A DNA stretch of 39,024 nucleotides from positions 1 to 39,024 of the forward strand of contig JACQWB010000149.1 of assembly GCA_016209385.1 (NCBI GenBank). Direction: 5' to 3'. The position numbers and the translations under genes are program-made. Shown here piece by piece: positions 22,560 through 30,755 of the stretch (the first letter of the stretch is position 1; each line of letters begins with the position of its first letter). The notes below the pieces were generated by a model. It searched no databases, was not told the origin of the DNA, and saw only the letters and a list, made by a program, of their open reading frames with translations. The DNA comes from Candidatus Rokuibacteriota bacterium. GTDB lineage: Bacteria > Methylomirabilota > Methylomirabilia > Rokubacteriales > CSP1-6.

Positions 22560-23276
22560 CTAGAGATACGCCTCGAGGTCCTGGGGCGGGTGGGCGAACT
22601 TGCGGACCTTCGAGTGCCTGAGGTCGAGGGCGACCAGACCTTCGGCGACCTTGACTCCGACGGCGACGGGGTCGATGACCGGGACCCCCGCGAGGCGCGA
22701 GAGTTCCGCGTCGTAGCCGCACAGCCCGGCGCAGGCGAGGATCACGACCTCCGCGCGGTCCTCCGCCACCACCTTCTGGATCTCCGCCTTGAGCTGGCGC
22801 AGCGTCTCCTCCCGGTTCGTCACGCACTCCTCGACGTTGACGTTGATCGCGCGGACCGACGCGCACTTGGCCTCGAAGCCGTAGAAGCGGACCAGGTCCT
22901 GCTGGTAGGGAATGAACTGGTCGAGCATCGTCAGGGTGGAGAAGCGGTGGCCGAGGAGCGCGGCGACCGCCATGGACGCCTCCGAGATGGAGACGACCGG
23001 GATGTCGAGGGCCTCCTTGAGCGCGTCGATCCCGACGCGGCCGAAGCCGGCGAGGACGACCGCATCGGGCCGGTGGAGCTTCACCGCCTCGAGGCAGGTC
23101 CGGATCATGTAGGCGCCGGACAGGTAGTCGCCGAAGGCGGAGTCGATGTTGCGCGTCCCGCCCTTGGTCGTGACGCCGATCAGCTCGGTTTCGGGCGCCG
23201 CGCCCCGGCGCGCCGACTGCATGATCGCGGCCGTTACTGTCTCCGAGCTGTTGGGGTTGATGACCAGCAGCCGCAT
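22560..23276 (-). CDS. Asp/Glu/hydantoin racemase-family protein with a single catalytic Cys
   Basis: A 238-residue protein that begins MRLLVINPNSSETVTAAIM, the usual hydantoin-racemase start, with GGGAGGT 4 bases before ATG 23276. Racemases of this family use two Cys. The second is present (ILACAGLCGY, C182). The first, expected in VIACFGDPG, is Gly here (VLAGFGRVG, G77). Arylmalonate decarboxylase has this same Gly/Cys arrangement, so a one-sided reaction (decarboxylation, isomerisation or elimination) is more likely than racemisation. It lies just upstream of dctP on the same strand. Confidence 0.85.
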   Translation of the reverse strand: MRLLVINPNSSETVTAAIMQSARRGAAPETELIGVTTKGGTRNIDSAFGDYLSGAYMIRTCLEAVKLHRPDAVVLAGFGRVGIDALKEALDIPVVSISEASMAVAALLGHRFSTLTMLDQFIPYQQDLVRFYGFEAKCASVRAINVNVEECVTNREETLRQLKAEIQKVVAEDRAEVVILACAGLCGYDAELSRLAGVPVIDPVAVGVKVAEGLVALDLRHSKVRKFAHPPQDLEAYL

Positions 23277-23357
23277 GCGACCTCCCCGGGTCGTGCCCGC
23301 TTCCCCACCGCCCGAATTGTGGTCCCGGGCGGCCACGGGCGTCAAGCGAAACCTTCC

Positions 23358-24101
23358 TCACGGCATGACTTCCCCGCCGTTCGGCCCGAGCGTCTGGCCG
23401 CAGAAGTAGCGCGCCTCGTCCGAGGCCAGGAAGACGAACACGGGGGCCACGTCGTTAGGGCGGCCGAGCCGCTTGAGCGGCAGCGCCGCGGCGATCTCGC
23501 GCTTGCGCTCCTCGGGAAGCGGATCGAAGCCGGTGTCCACGAGCCCCGGGGCGACGGCGTTCACCTGGATCGCGGGCGCGAGCTCCTGGGCGAGGGAGCG
23601 GGTGAAGGTCACGATGCCGCCCTTGGCCGCGGAGTAGGCCGTATAGCGCGCCCGGCCGGTGTAGGCGAGCTGCGAGCACATGTTGATGATCCTCCCGGTC
23701 CCGCGCGCCTGCATGTGCGGGACCACCGCGCGGCAGCAGAGGAAAGTGCCGCGGAGATGCACGGCCATCATCCGGTCCCAGTCCTCCACGCTCATCTCGG
23801 TGATCGCCTGGGCCTTCTGGATCCCGGCGTTGTTGACGAGGACATCGATGCGGCCGAAGGCCTGGAGGACCCGGTCCACCATCACCCGGACGTCGTCCTC
23901 CCGGGTCACGTCCGCCTTGACGGCGAGGGCGCGCCGGCCTTTCCCCTGGATCGCCTCGACCAGGCTCCGAGCATCCGGCTCGCGGGCGATGTAGTTCACC
24001 GCGACGTCGGCCCCCTCGGCGGCGAAGGCCAGGCAGACCTCGCGTCCGATCCCCGTGTTCCCACCCGTCACGACCGCCGTTTTCCCGTCCAGCCGTCCCA
24101 T
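23358..24101 (-). CDS. Short-chain dehydrogenase/reductase
   Basis: A 247-residue classical SDR (NAD(P)-dependent alcohol/ketone oxidoreductase). The Rossmann glycine motif is TGGNTGIGRE (about 12-21), then DVLVNNAGIQ (NNAG). The catalytic Ser is in INMCSQLAY, with YSAAK (Tyr and Lys), and PGLVDTGF follows. The C-terminus GQTLGPNGGEVMP is close to the usual G-x-x-x-x-VDGG end. It sits between the DUF1116 gene and the racemase-like gene on the same strand, so it may act on the same pathway. Substrate unknown. Confidence 0.9.
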   Translation of the reverse strand: MGRLDGKTAVVTGGNTGIGREVCLAFAAEGADVAVNYIAREPDARSLVEAIQGKGRRALAVKADVTREDDVRVMVDRVLQAFGRIDVLVNNAGIQKAQAITEMSVEDWDRMMAVHLRGTFLCCRAVVPHMQARGTGRIINMCSQLAYTGRARYTAYSAAKGGIVTFTRSLAQELAPAIQVNAVAPGLVDTGFDPLPEERKREIAAALPLKRLGRPNDVAPVFVFLASDEARYFCGQTLGPNGGEVMP

Positions 24102-24121
24102 GGCGCCTCCTCAGTGCGACC

Positions 24122-25357
24122 TCAGGCCGAGGGCGCGGCGAGCGCCTCCAGGGCCGCCGTGAAGCAGCCGAGCGGCGCCCGGACGACCCCCGCGCCCACC
24201 TGACCCACGCCGGCTTTCCGGCCGGCGATCCCGGTGTTGATGAGCGGCGTGATGCCCGTCGCGACGACGCGGCGCACGTCGATGCCGACCGGGACCCCGC
24301 GCTCGTCCTGGGTCGGGATCCTGAAATGCGGGTGCTCGCCCAGGGTGATCTCCCGCATCTCCTCCGTGATCCTGAGCGCTTCGGCCAGGCCGCCGGCGCC
24401 GACGAACCCGGCGACGGCCGGCGAGGCGGCCATCGCCATGCCCCCGAGGCCGATCGTCTCCACGATGGCCGAGTCACCGAGGTCCGGGTTCGCGTCCTCC
24501 GGCCCGAACCCCGGGAAGAAGAGCCCCTCGGGGGTATTGACCGGCGCCGTGAACCAGCGCTCCCCGCAGCCGGCCACCCGGATGCCGAACTCCGTGCCGT
24601 TCCGCGCCATCGCGGCGACTACCGTCGCGCCGCGGATCCCGAGGATCGGGTCCGTCGCCGCCTTGGCCGCCGCCATCACCAGGTTCAGGAAGAACTGGTC
24701 GTTGCCGACGATAAAGTCGGCGAGCCGGGCGAGCTCCGGGCCCGATGCCTCGCGCACGAGCGGGGAAAGGATCGCGCGCACGAAGAGCGACGACGCGGCG
24801 ACGTTCCGCTGGTGCATCTCGTCGCCCATGCGGAGCGCCTGCGCCATGAGCGGCCTGAGCGGGATCCCGCCCGCGCGACGGAGCGCGCGTCCGAGGAGCG
24901 GGCCGGCCTCGTCCCTGAGCCAGGCCAGGCGCGTGAGGACGCCCTCATCGTTGGCGCCGAAGCGGAGCACGCGCCCCAACCCCTCGTTGATCGTCGCCGA
25001 GGCGCGGTTGCTGAGCGCTCGGTTCTCGACGACGAAGACCGGCATCGAGCGCGTGATCAGGCCCGTCATCGGCCCGACCGCGCCCCGATGGTGGCACGGC
25101 TCGAACCTCACCCGCCCGCGCGCCGCCAGCTCGGCCGCCTCGGGTTCACTCCCGGCCCAGCCCTCGTATCTGAGCGCGCCCATGACCGCGGCCTGGAGCG
25201 GCGGGCACATCGCGTCCCATTCGATCGGCGGCCCCGCGTGGAGCACCGCGTGGGCCTCGAGCCCGAGGGCCTCGGCGGCGGGGACGCAGTCCACGAGCAC
25301 CGGTTCCGCCGCGACGAGTCGGCTCACAGCGTCAGCGTTCGCGGCCTTCACGCTCAC
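24122..25357 (-). CDS. DUF1116 protein (YlbE/AllG-like, oxamate carbamoyltransferase subunit family)
   Basis: A 411-residue DUF1116 protein. E. coli YlbE (AllG) of this family is a subunit of oxamate carbamoyltransferase in anaerobic allantoin use, acting with FdrA (AllF) and YlbF (AllH). Recognisable are PPIEWDAMCPPLQAAVMGAL, RFEPCHHRGAVGPMTGLI, GDEMHQRN, RNGTEFGIRVAGCGERWFTA and the C-terminal TGITPLINTGIAGRKAGVGQ. No FdrA or YlbF homologue is in the window, so partners may lie elsewhere or the role may differ. The start is GTG 25357 without a clear Shine-Dalgarno. It heads the minus-strand catabolic cluster. Confidence 0.85.
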   Translation of the reverse strand: MSVKAANADAVSRLVAAEPVLVDCVPAAEALGLEAHAVLHAGPPIEWDAMCPPLQAAVMGALRYEGWAGSEPEAAELAARGRVRFEPCHHRGAVGPMTGLITRSMPVFVVENRALSNRASATINEGLGRVLRFGANDEGVLTRLAWLRDEAGPLLGRALRRAGGIPLRPLMAQALRMGDEMHQRNVAASSLFVRAILSPLVREASGPELARLADFIVGNDQFFLNLVMAAAKAATDPILGIRGATVVAAMARNGTEFGIRVAGCGERWFTAPVNTPEGLFFPGFGPEDANPDLGDSAIVETIGLGGMAMAASPAVAGFVGAGGLAEALRITEEMREITLGEHPHFRIPTQDERGVPVGIDVRRVVATGITPLINTGIAGRKAGVGQVGAGVVRAPLGCFTAALEALAAPSA

Positions 25358-25504
25358 GTCACACCCCGAGGGCCGGGCGTGGCCAGCGGATGCGGCGACG
25401 CAACCACCCCGCGGCGCCCGACGGCAGCGGGCCAGCGGGTCTCAGGCCTCACCACAGGTGACCGGGCTTGACAGTTCCCCGACATCGCTCGCATAGTGCA
25501 ATCG

Positions 25505-25819
25505 ATGGCGGCAAGACGCTCGGTCGTTTTGGCTCTCCTCTTCATCGGCCTGATGCTTCTGGCCCAGGTGCAGTACGGTCTGGCCATCGTCGATGAGGTC
25601 TGGGATTCGATCCTCTCGTGGGACAATCCCGCGAGCCAGGCGGTCGAGGACGCCGCCTCGCTGACTCCCCCGCGCATCGATCCGGCCCTCCAGGCCTGCG
25701 ATCATATCACCGCGTCGGCCGGTTCCTGTTCGGGACGCCTCTTCCTGGCCGAGTGGCCAGCCTCGGCCCAGAGCCCTGCCAGTTCCCCCCGGATCATCAG
25801 GCCCCCTCCCACCGCGTAG
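25505..25819 (+). CDS. Possible small membrane or exported protein (weak)
   Basis: An ATG at 25505 (or GTG 25496) opens a 104-codon frame. It has a basic start (MAARR), one hydrophobic segment (SVVLALLFIGLMLLA) and an unremarkable Pro/Ser/Ala-rich remainder with two Cys. I recognise no family and see no Shine-Dalgarno. The shape suits a signal peptide or a single membrane anchor. The 550 bp between the DUF1116 gene and the next small ORF otherwise shows no gene on either strand. Confidence 0.3.
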   Translation: MAARRSVVLALLFIGLMLLAQVQYGLAIVDEVWDSILSWDNPASQAVEDAASLTPPRIDPALQACDHITASAGSCSGRLFLAEWPASAQSPASSPRIIRPPPTA

Positions 25820-25908
25820 CCTCCCGGTCGTCTCAATCCAAGCTTCGGGCTGGGCAGCATAGGGTTACCCTGACCCGGGGCTCCGACTACTCATCGCGGA
25901 GGCGCGCC

Positions 25909-26100
25909 ATGGAAATGGGCTGGACGGAACGGCTCGTTGGCATTGTGATAATCGTTCTGGCGTTTATCTGCATCGCGTTTTACCACGTGATCTTCGACAG
26001 AATCCGTCGTCGGAAACGAGCGACGGCTTCGAAACAAGCCTTGCCGACCGACGAGGAGGCGACGCCCGGGCCCAGTGGTCCGCGGGGCGATTCCCGGTAA
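25909..26100 (+). CDS. Small single-pass membrane protein
   Basis: A 63-residue protein: short N-terminus (MEMGWTERLV), one clear transmembrane helix (GIVIIVLAFICIAFYHVIF), then a strongly basic stretch (DRIRRRKRATASKQ) and a Pro/Gly-rich tail. Positive-inside reasoning puts the tail in the cytosol. GGAGG lies 6 bases before the ATG. No family recognised. A GC hairpin follows 16 bases after the stop. Upstream, AGGGT-T-ACCCT (25861 region) is a small palindrome that might be an operator. Confidence 0.6.
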   Translation: MEMGWTERLVGIVIIVLAFICIAFYHVIFDRIRRRKRATASKQALPTDEEATPGPSGPRGDSR

Positions 26101-26116
26101 TTGCCGGCGTCGCGAC

Positions 26117-26142
26117 GGGCGCCGGAGCCACCTCCGGCGCCC
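26117..26142 (+). terminator. Strong hairpin downstream of the small membrane ORF
   Basis: Perfect 11-bp arms GGGCGCCGGAG (26117-26127) and CTCCGGCGCCC (26132-26142) flank a CCAC loop. It lies 16 bases after the stop of the small plus-strand gene and could act as a terminator between convergent units. The lack of a T-tract makes that uncertain. Confidence 0.45.
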
Positions 26143-26167
26143 TCGGTGCGCGCCCATCGGTTCCCCT

Positions 26168-26333
26168 TCAGCCCACGACCTGGGGAGCGATCACGCGCAC
26201 GAAGCGCTCCATGGTTCCGAGGACCGAATCCAGCGTCTCCCGCCCAAGCTCGGGAAGACCGTAGAAGAGGTCGAGGTTCATGTAGTTGCGAGGGAAACGT
26301 GGCGAAATGGGGAAGATTGATCCCTAACTTCAT
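26168..26333 (-). pseudogene. Remnant of a deleted gene (possibly luciferase-like monooxygenase family)
   Basis: On the minus strand ATG 26333 gives MKLGINLPHF, the usual opening of luciferase-like (F420/FMN) monooxygenases. The frame then loses sense. In a shifted frame a plausible C-terminal end follows at once (FPRNYMNLDLFYGLPELG, then ETLDSVLGTMERFVRVIAPQ and a stop at 26168). The simplest reading is a gene reduced to its first 10 codons and its tail by an out-of-frame deletion. The family call rests on 10 residues and is tentative. It lies just downstream of the enoyl-CoA hydratase. Confidence 0.35.
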
Positions 26334-26345
26334 GCCGCAATCCCC

Positions 26346-27134
26346 CTACCTGCCCTTGAACGTGGGGGTCTTCTTCTGGGCGAACGCGGTGACGCCGTCC
26401 CTGAAGTCCTCGGTGTGGCCGCTCCGGGCAATGGCCTGGGACTCCAGCTCCATCTGGGTCTCCAGGCTCTCGTGGGTGGACTGGTGGAAGAGGAGCTTGG
26501 CCCCGCCGAAGGCGAGCGTGGGCCCCTGGGCGAGCTCTCGCGCCAGGCTTCGTAGCGCCTCGGAGAACTCGGCGTCGGCGACGACGCGCGTGACCAGCCC
26601 CCACTCGAGCGCCTCGCGCGCGCTGAGGACGCGGTTCGTGAAATAGAGCTCCATGGCGCGCCTGAGCCCGATCAGCCGGGGGAGGAAATAGCTCGACGAG
26701 CCGTCGGGCGTCGCCGCGATCTTCGAGTAGGCCATCGTGAAGCGCGCCGACTCGGCCGCGATCACGAGGTCGCCCGAGAGCGCGAGGGAGAGCCCGCCGC
26801 CGGCCGCGACGCCGTTGACGCCCATGATCACCGGCTTCTGGCTCCTCACCAGCCTCGAGACAGCTCCGTGGAGGTACGTCGTCAGCTCCTTGACCAGGAT
26901 CCCGATCCGCGGCAGGTTGTCGGCGAAGTCCTTGACGTCGCCGCCAGCGCAGAACGCCTTGCCGGCTCCGGTGACGACGATACAGCGGACGTCCGGATTC
27001 TCGTCCAGCTCCAGCGACGCGTCGAAGAGCTCGCGCGCCAGGGTCAGGTTCAGCGCGTTGTAGGCCTCCGGCCGGTTCAGGGTGACGGTGCCGACCTGAT
27101 CCTTGATCTCGAACAGGAGCGTCTTGTACGCCAT
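26346..27134 (-). CDS. Enoyl-CoA hydratase/isomerase
   Basis: A 262-residue crotonase-fold protein. The oxyanion-hole segments are AGKAFCAGGDVKDFAD (about 57-72) and NGVAAGGGLSLALSGDLVIA (about 105-124). Position 2 of the usual catalytic Glu pair falls in KIAATPDGSSSYFLPRLIG, which has Asp/Gly rather than the Glu of true hydratases. It is therefore better described as a generic crotonase (hydratase or isomerase) of beta-oxidation or aromatic-acid breakdown. It stands alone between the remnant and the hydrolase. Confidence 0.88.
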   Translation of the reverse strand: MAYKTLLFEIKDQVGTVTLNRPEAYNALNLTLARELFDASLELDENPDVRCIVVTGAGKAFCAGGDVKDFADNLPRIGILVKELTTYLHGAVSRLVRSQKPVIMGVNGVAAGGGLSLALSGDLVIAAESARFTMAYSKIAATPDGSSSYFLPRLIGLRRAMELYFTNRVLSAREALEWGLVTRVVADAEFSEALRSLARELAQGPTLAFGGAKLLFHQSTHESLETQMELESQAIARSGHTEDFRDGVTAFAQKKTPTFKGR

Positions 27135-27197
27135 GGCCGTGCCCTCCGGGGTTCGGGTGTTCGGGTGAAAAGCGCTGCCATTCTACCTCAAGCGCCC

Positions 27198-29225
27198 TCA
27201 GCGTTGCACGGACCAGTCCCAGTGGCGCGCGGCGCGATCGTGGACCCGCGGGAGATCCTCGGCGAGCAGGTACCCGGCCTTCGCCAGCGTCGCGGCGGCT
27301 GTTGACACCGCGCGAAGGTAGTCGGCTCGCGTCGGATAGAGCTTCTCGATGCTCGGGCGCTGATCGCCGCTCCGCGCTCTCTCCGCCTCGGTACGGGGCA
27401 ACGGGATGTAGGTGCCGAGAAAATCCGTCAGCTCATCCGTCGCGCCGGGAAACCCGGTTCTCAGGTTCCACGGGGTGTACGTCGCGAGGGGCGCGAGCAG
27501 CTCCACGCCCCTGACGCCGGCGACCTCGTTGCCGAGGTCGTCCACCTGGGAGACCAGCGACGGGAAGGCTTTGCCGAGTACTGGCGGCTCGAGGGTGATG
27601 ATCCCCCTCGCCCAGTGCGGACCGTAGTCCACACGGTAGGCCTCGTGGATCAACCTCGGGAGCGGCACCCCGGGGATCTTCGGGAACCTGACCCGGTCGA
27701 TCGACACCAGCGAGCCGGCATCGATCCGCGGGTGACTGCTCGGAGGCGGCTCGACCCCGTCAGCCACCCACGCTGTCAGACGCACGAGCAGGGCGCGGAG
27801 CGAGACCAGGAAGTCGAGCGGGTTGCCCCGGTAAGCCCTCACTCCCTCGCCGGCTGCGCGGGATGCGGGTGGGAACGACCCCACGAAGTGCTGGCCGCCC
27901 GCGAGATGATAGACGCGCTCGTTCGAAAGCAGCTCGGTATCGGCCCGCCCGTCCACCGTCGTGTGGATGAGTGACGCCGCGCGCCCCCAGTACTCGTAGC
28001 CGGTGTTCGTGTAGAAGACCTTCGGGAGGTGGTCCTGGCTCTGACGGGCGAAGAGACCGTCGCTCCTCCCGGTCTCGGGATCCCGCTGAGCCCGGCCGGT
28101 GAACGGAAACAGATCTACCGGGTAGAAGAACGAGGAGTAGCGCTGGGCGTCCCGCGACGGCTGGGCGAAGCGGTGGTTGAAGCTCCCGCGCCCGGCGCCC
28201 GCCGTGTGGATCAGCATCCCGTCGAAGGCCTTCCGCCCCTGCTCGTCGGTGTTGAACCCCTCGTAGATGAACTGGCGCAGGAACCGACCGGTCTGGGAGA
28301 TCCCGACGGCGATCCCGGCCTTCGCCGGGAAGAGGCTCCTGGAATCGTACTTGGCGTACGAAACGACGTCCCGCACAGCGGCGAGGCCCAGCCCCGCCAC
28401 GACGGGGTTCCGGCCGCGGTAGACCAGCTCGTAGATCTTCCCCGCTAGAAAGCCGGCGGGCATGTGGATGTGCCCGCGGTCCTCGACGACCTCGCCGCCC
28501 GCCTCCCGCGCGAAGCGCCACTGATCGCGCGGGACAACGCGGCGCGGCGCCAGGCGACCGTCGCGAACGGTCAGCACGTTATCGGGACGCCCCGGGTCGT
28601 GCACGGGATAGGACACGTGGTTGCGGTGGCCGAGGCTCAACGTCCTGACGGTCCGGTCGACCGTCCAGTCGCTCCGGACCAGGCCCTCGACCGGCGCGCC
28701 GTCGCCCGTCGCCACAGGCACGTCGAGGCGCAGGAGACCGTACTGGAGCGGAACGTCGAACTGCCAGCCGACCCAGATCGCCGTCAGGCCCTGGCGCATG
28801 AGCAAGCCGTCACCAAAGTCCTCGGGCGTGGTGGGATCGAGGTTCCAGCGCGCGCCGTTGAAGTACGGGAGCGCCGCCTTCCCGCCCCGGTTGCTCACCT
28901 CGAGGAGCGCGACGCCACGCCCCGCGCGCGGCTCCTTGGGCTTGAGGACCATGAAGTTTGCCCGGGCCTCGACCAGGCCCGCGGCGTTCCGGGGCGCCCG
29001 CTCAAGATCGGCGATCCGCGCGTTCGCGGGATTGGCGGGATCGAAGGCGAAGAAGATCCTGCCGGCGAGCTTCTCGTACGGGCCCGCCGCGCCGAAGGCT
29101 GCGCTGCCGAGCACGGTCTCGCGCATCTCGACCTCGACGCGCTGGACCGCCGCCGACGCGTCAGAAGGCGCGAGCGCGACAGCCAGCGCGAGAAGGACGA
29201 TCCGGCGTCGGAGGCGCGGCGTCAG
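27198..29225 (-). CDS. Exported alpha/beta-hydrolase domain protein (PF20091-like), start unresolved
   Basis: About 675 residues. A good signal peptide is visible (TPRLRRRIVLLALAVALAPS, then DASAA). The nucleophile Ser lies in AGIAVGISQTGRFLRQF (G-x-S-x-T-G), and SNERVYHLAGGQHFVGSFPP holds a candidate catalytic His. RGVALLEVSNRGGKA and FDGMLIHTAGAGRGSFNH are typical of the large hydrolase family often called alpha/beta hydrolase domain-containing. No ATG, GTG or TTG lies near the signal peptide. The best-placed codon is CTG at 29225, overlapping the aldehyde dehydrogenase stop as CTGA. Either a rare CTG start is used or the start has been lost. Substrate unknown; ester or lactone hydrolysis is likely. 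Confidence 0.78.
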   Translation of the reverse strand: MTPRLRRRIVLLALAVALAPSDASAAVQRVEVEMRETVLGSAAFGAAGPYEKLAGRIFFAFDPANPANARIADLERAPRNAAGLVEARANFMVLKPKEPRAGRGVALLEVSNRGGKAALPYFNGARWNLDPTTPEDFGDGLLMRQGLTAIWVGWQFDVPLQYGLLRLDVPVATGDGAPVEGLVRSDWTVDRTVRTLSLGHRNHVSYPVHDPGRPDNVLTVRDGRLAPRRVVPRDQWRFAREAGGEVVEDRGHIHMPAGFLAGKIYELVYRGRNPVVAGLGLAAVRDVVSYAKYDSRSLFPAKAGIAVGISQTGRFLRQFIYEGFNTDEQGRKAFDGMLIHTAGAGRGSFNHRFAQPSRDAQRYSSFFYPVDLFPFTGRAQRDPETGRSDGLFARQSQDHLPKVFYTNTGYEYWGRAASLIHTTVDGRADTELLSNERVYHLAGGQHFVGSFPPASRAAGEGVRAYRGNPLDFLVSLRALLVRLTAWVADGVEPPPSSHPRIDAGSLVSIDRVRFPKIPGVPLPRLIHEAYRVDYGPHWARGIITLEPPVLGKAFPSLVSQVDDLGNEVAGVRGVELLAPLATYTPWNLRTGFPGATDELTDFLGTYIPLPRTEAERARSGDQRPSIEKLYPTRADYLRAVSTAAATLAKAGYLLAEDLPRVHDRAARHWDWSVQR

Positions 29226-30664
29226 GAGAGATCGACCCAGACGGTCTTGACCTCGGTGTAGAGCTCGAGCCCCGCCGAGCCCAGCTCCCGCCCGAACCCG
29301 GACTCCTTGAACCCGCCGAAGGGCAGCGCGGCGTCGTAGAGGTTGTAGGCGTTCACCCAGACCGTGCCGGCGCGGAGCGCCCGTGCCGCGCGGAGCGCCT
29401 TCGCCACGTCGCGTGTCCACACGGCCGCGGCGAGCCCGTAGGTCGTCGTGTTCCCCTCCGCAATCCCCTCCTCGATCGCCTTGAACGGGATCACCGAGAG
29501 GACCGGCCCGAAGATCTCCTCGCGCGCGATCTTCATCCGGTTCGAGACCTGGTCGAAGATGGTGGGCTCGATGAAGAAGCCCTTGCCGTTCCCCACCTTG
29601 GCCTGGCCGCCACCCGTCACCACGCGCGCGCCCTCCTGCTTTCCGGCCTCGATGTACGAAAGTACAGTCTCCATCTGCTGCTTGGAGACCACGGGGCCCA
29701 TCCGCGTCGCCTTGTCCATGGGATCGCCGACCTTGAGCCCCTTGACCCGGTCGGTCAGCTTGGCGACGAACTCGTCGTGGATCTTCTCCTCGAGGAAAAG
29801 CCGGGAGCCGGCGGCGCAGACCTCGCCCTTGTTATAGAAGATGCCGGTCATCGCCCCCCTCACGGCCGCCTCCATGTCAGCGTCGGCGAAGACGATGTTC
29901 GGCGACTTGCCGCCCAGCTCGAGGGAGACGCGTTTGAGCGTGCCCGCCGCCTCGCTCATGATCTTTTTGCCGACTTCCGTCGAACCCGTAAACGCGATCT
30001 TGTCCACACCCGCATGACGCACCAGCGCCATCCCGACCTTGGAGCCGGGGCCGGTGACGACGTTGAACACGCCCTCGGGAAGCCCGGCCTCCGCGCAGAG
30101 CTCGGCGAACTTGAGCGCTGTCAGTGGCGTCAGCGACGCCGGTTTCAGGACCACCGTATTGCCGGCCGCGAGGGCCGGGGCGATTTTCCACGATGCGAGG
30201 AGGAACGGGAAGTTCCAGGGAACGATCGCCCCCACGACGCCGATGGGCTGGCGGAGCGTGAACGTGAAGGCGCCCTCGCGGAGGGCGAGGGTCTCCCCGT
30301 GGATCTTGGTCGCCCACCCCGCGTAGTAGCGGAAGACCTCGGCGGCGAACGGGATCTCGACCTTGCCCGAGTCGAAGAGGGTCTTCCCCGTGCAGAGACT
30401 CTCGAACCGCGCCATCTCGTCCAGGTTCGCCATGATCAGGTCCGCGAGCTTCCAGACGATGCGGCCCCGCTCGGCTGCGCTCATCTTCGGCCAGGGGCCA
30501 GAGTCGAAAGCCTTCCGTGCGGCCTGCACCGCCAAGTCGATGTCGCGCTCGTCGCCCTTGCCCACCCGCGCGCTCTCCTCCTCCGTCGCGGGGTTGACCG
30601 TGGCGTAGGTCTCGCCTGAGAGCGGCGCGCGCCAGCTACCGCCGATGAACAGCTCGCTCTTCAT
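29222..30664 (-). CDS. NAD(P)-dependent aldehyde dehydrogenase
   Basis: A 480-residue ALDH superfamily enzyme oxidising an aldehyde to the acid. VGAIVPWNFPFLLASWKIAP holds the catalytic-site Asn (PWNFP), FTGSTEVGKKI the cofactor loop, RVSLELGGKSPNIV the general-base Glu, and FYNKGEVCAAGSRLF the nucleophile Cys. EEIFGPVLSVIPF and PFGGFKESGFGRELG follow. GGAGG precedes ATG 30664. It is followed without a gap by the exported hydrolase and lies 91 bp after the ABC permease gene, so it may process what that transporter brings in. Confidence 0.93.
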   Translation of the reverse strand: MKSELFIGGSWRAPLSGETYATVNPATEEESARVGKGDERDIDLAVQAARKAFDSGPWPKMSAAERGRIVWKLADLIMANLDEMARFESLCTGKTLFDSGKVEIPFAAEVFRYYAGWATKIHGETLALREGAFTFTLRQPIGVVGAIVPWNFPFLLASWKIAPALAAGNTVVLKPASLTPLTALKFAELCAEAGLPEGVFNVVTGPGSKVGMALVRHAGVDKIAFTGSTEVGKKIMSEAAGTLKRVSLELGGKSPNIVFADADMEAAVRGAMTGIFYNKGEVCAAGSRLFLEEKIHDEFVAKLTDRVKGLKVGDPMDKATRMGPVVSKQQMETVLSYIEAGKQEGARVVTGGGQAKVGNGKGFFIEPTIFDQVSNRMKIAREEIFGPVLSVIPFKAIEEGIAEGNTTTYGLAAAVWTRDVAKALRAARALRAGTVWVNAYNLYDAALPFGGFKESGFGRELGSAGLELYTEVKTVWVDLS

Positions 30665-30755
30665 CGTGTTGCCTCCTCCGCCCATTCGGGCGGTCCAAGC
30701 ATCGCTCTGTGTGTGAGCTGCCGAAACCCTTGCTGATCCAGGATCACCGCGCTCC

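Noticed and set aside
21280-23361. Long minus-strand frame across the racemase-like gene and dctP
   Set aside because: It is a shifted reading of two well-supported genes that fit their families in full.
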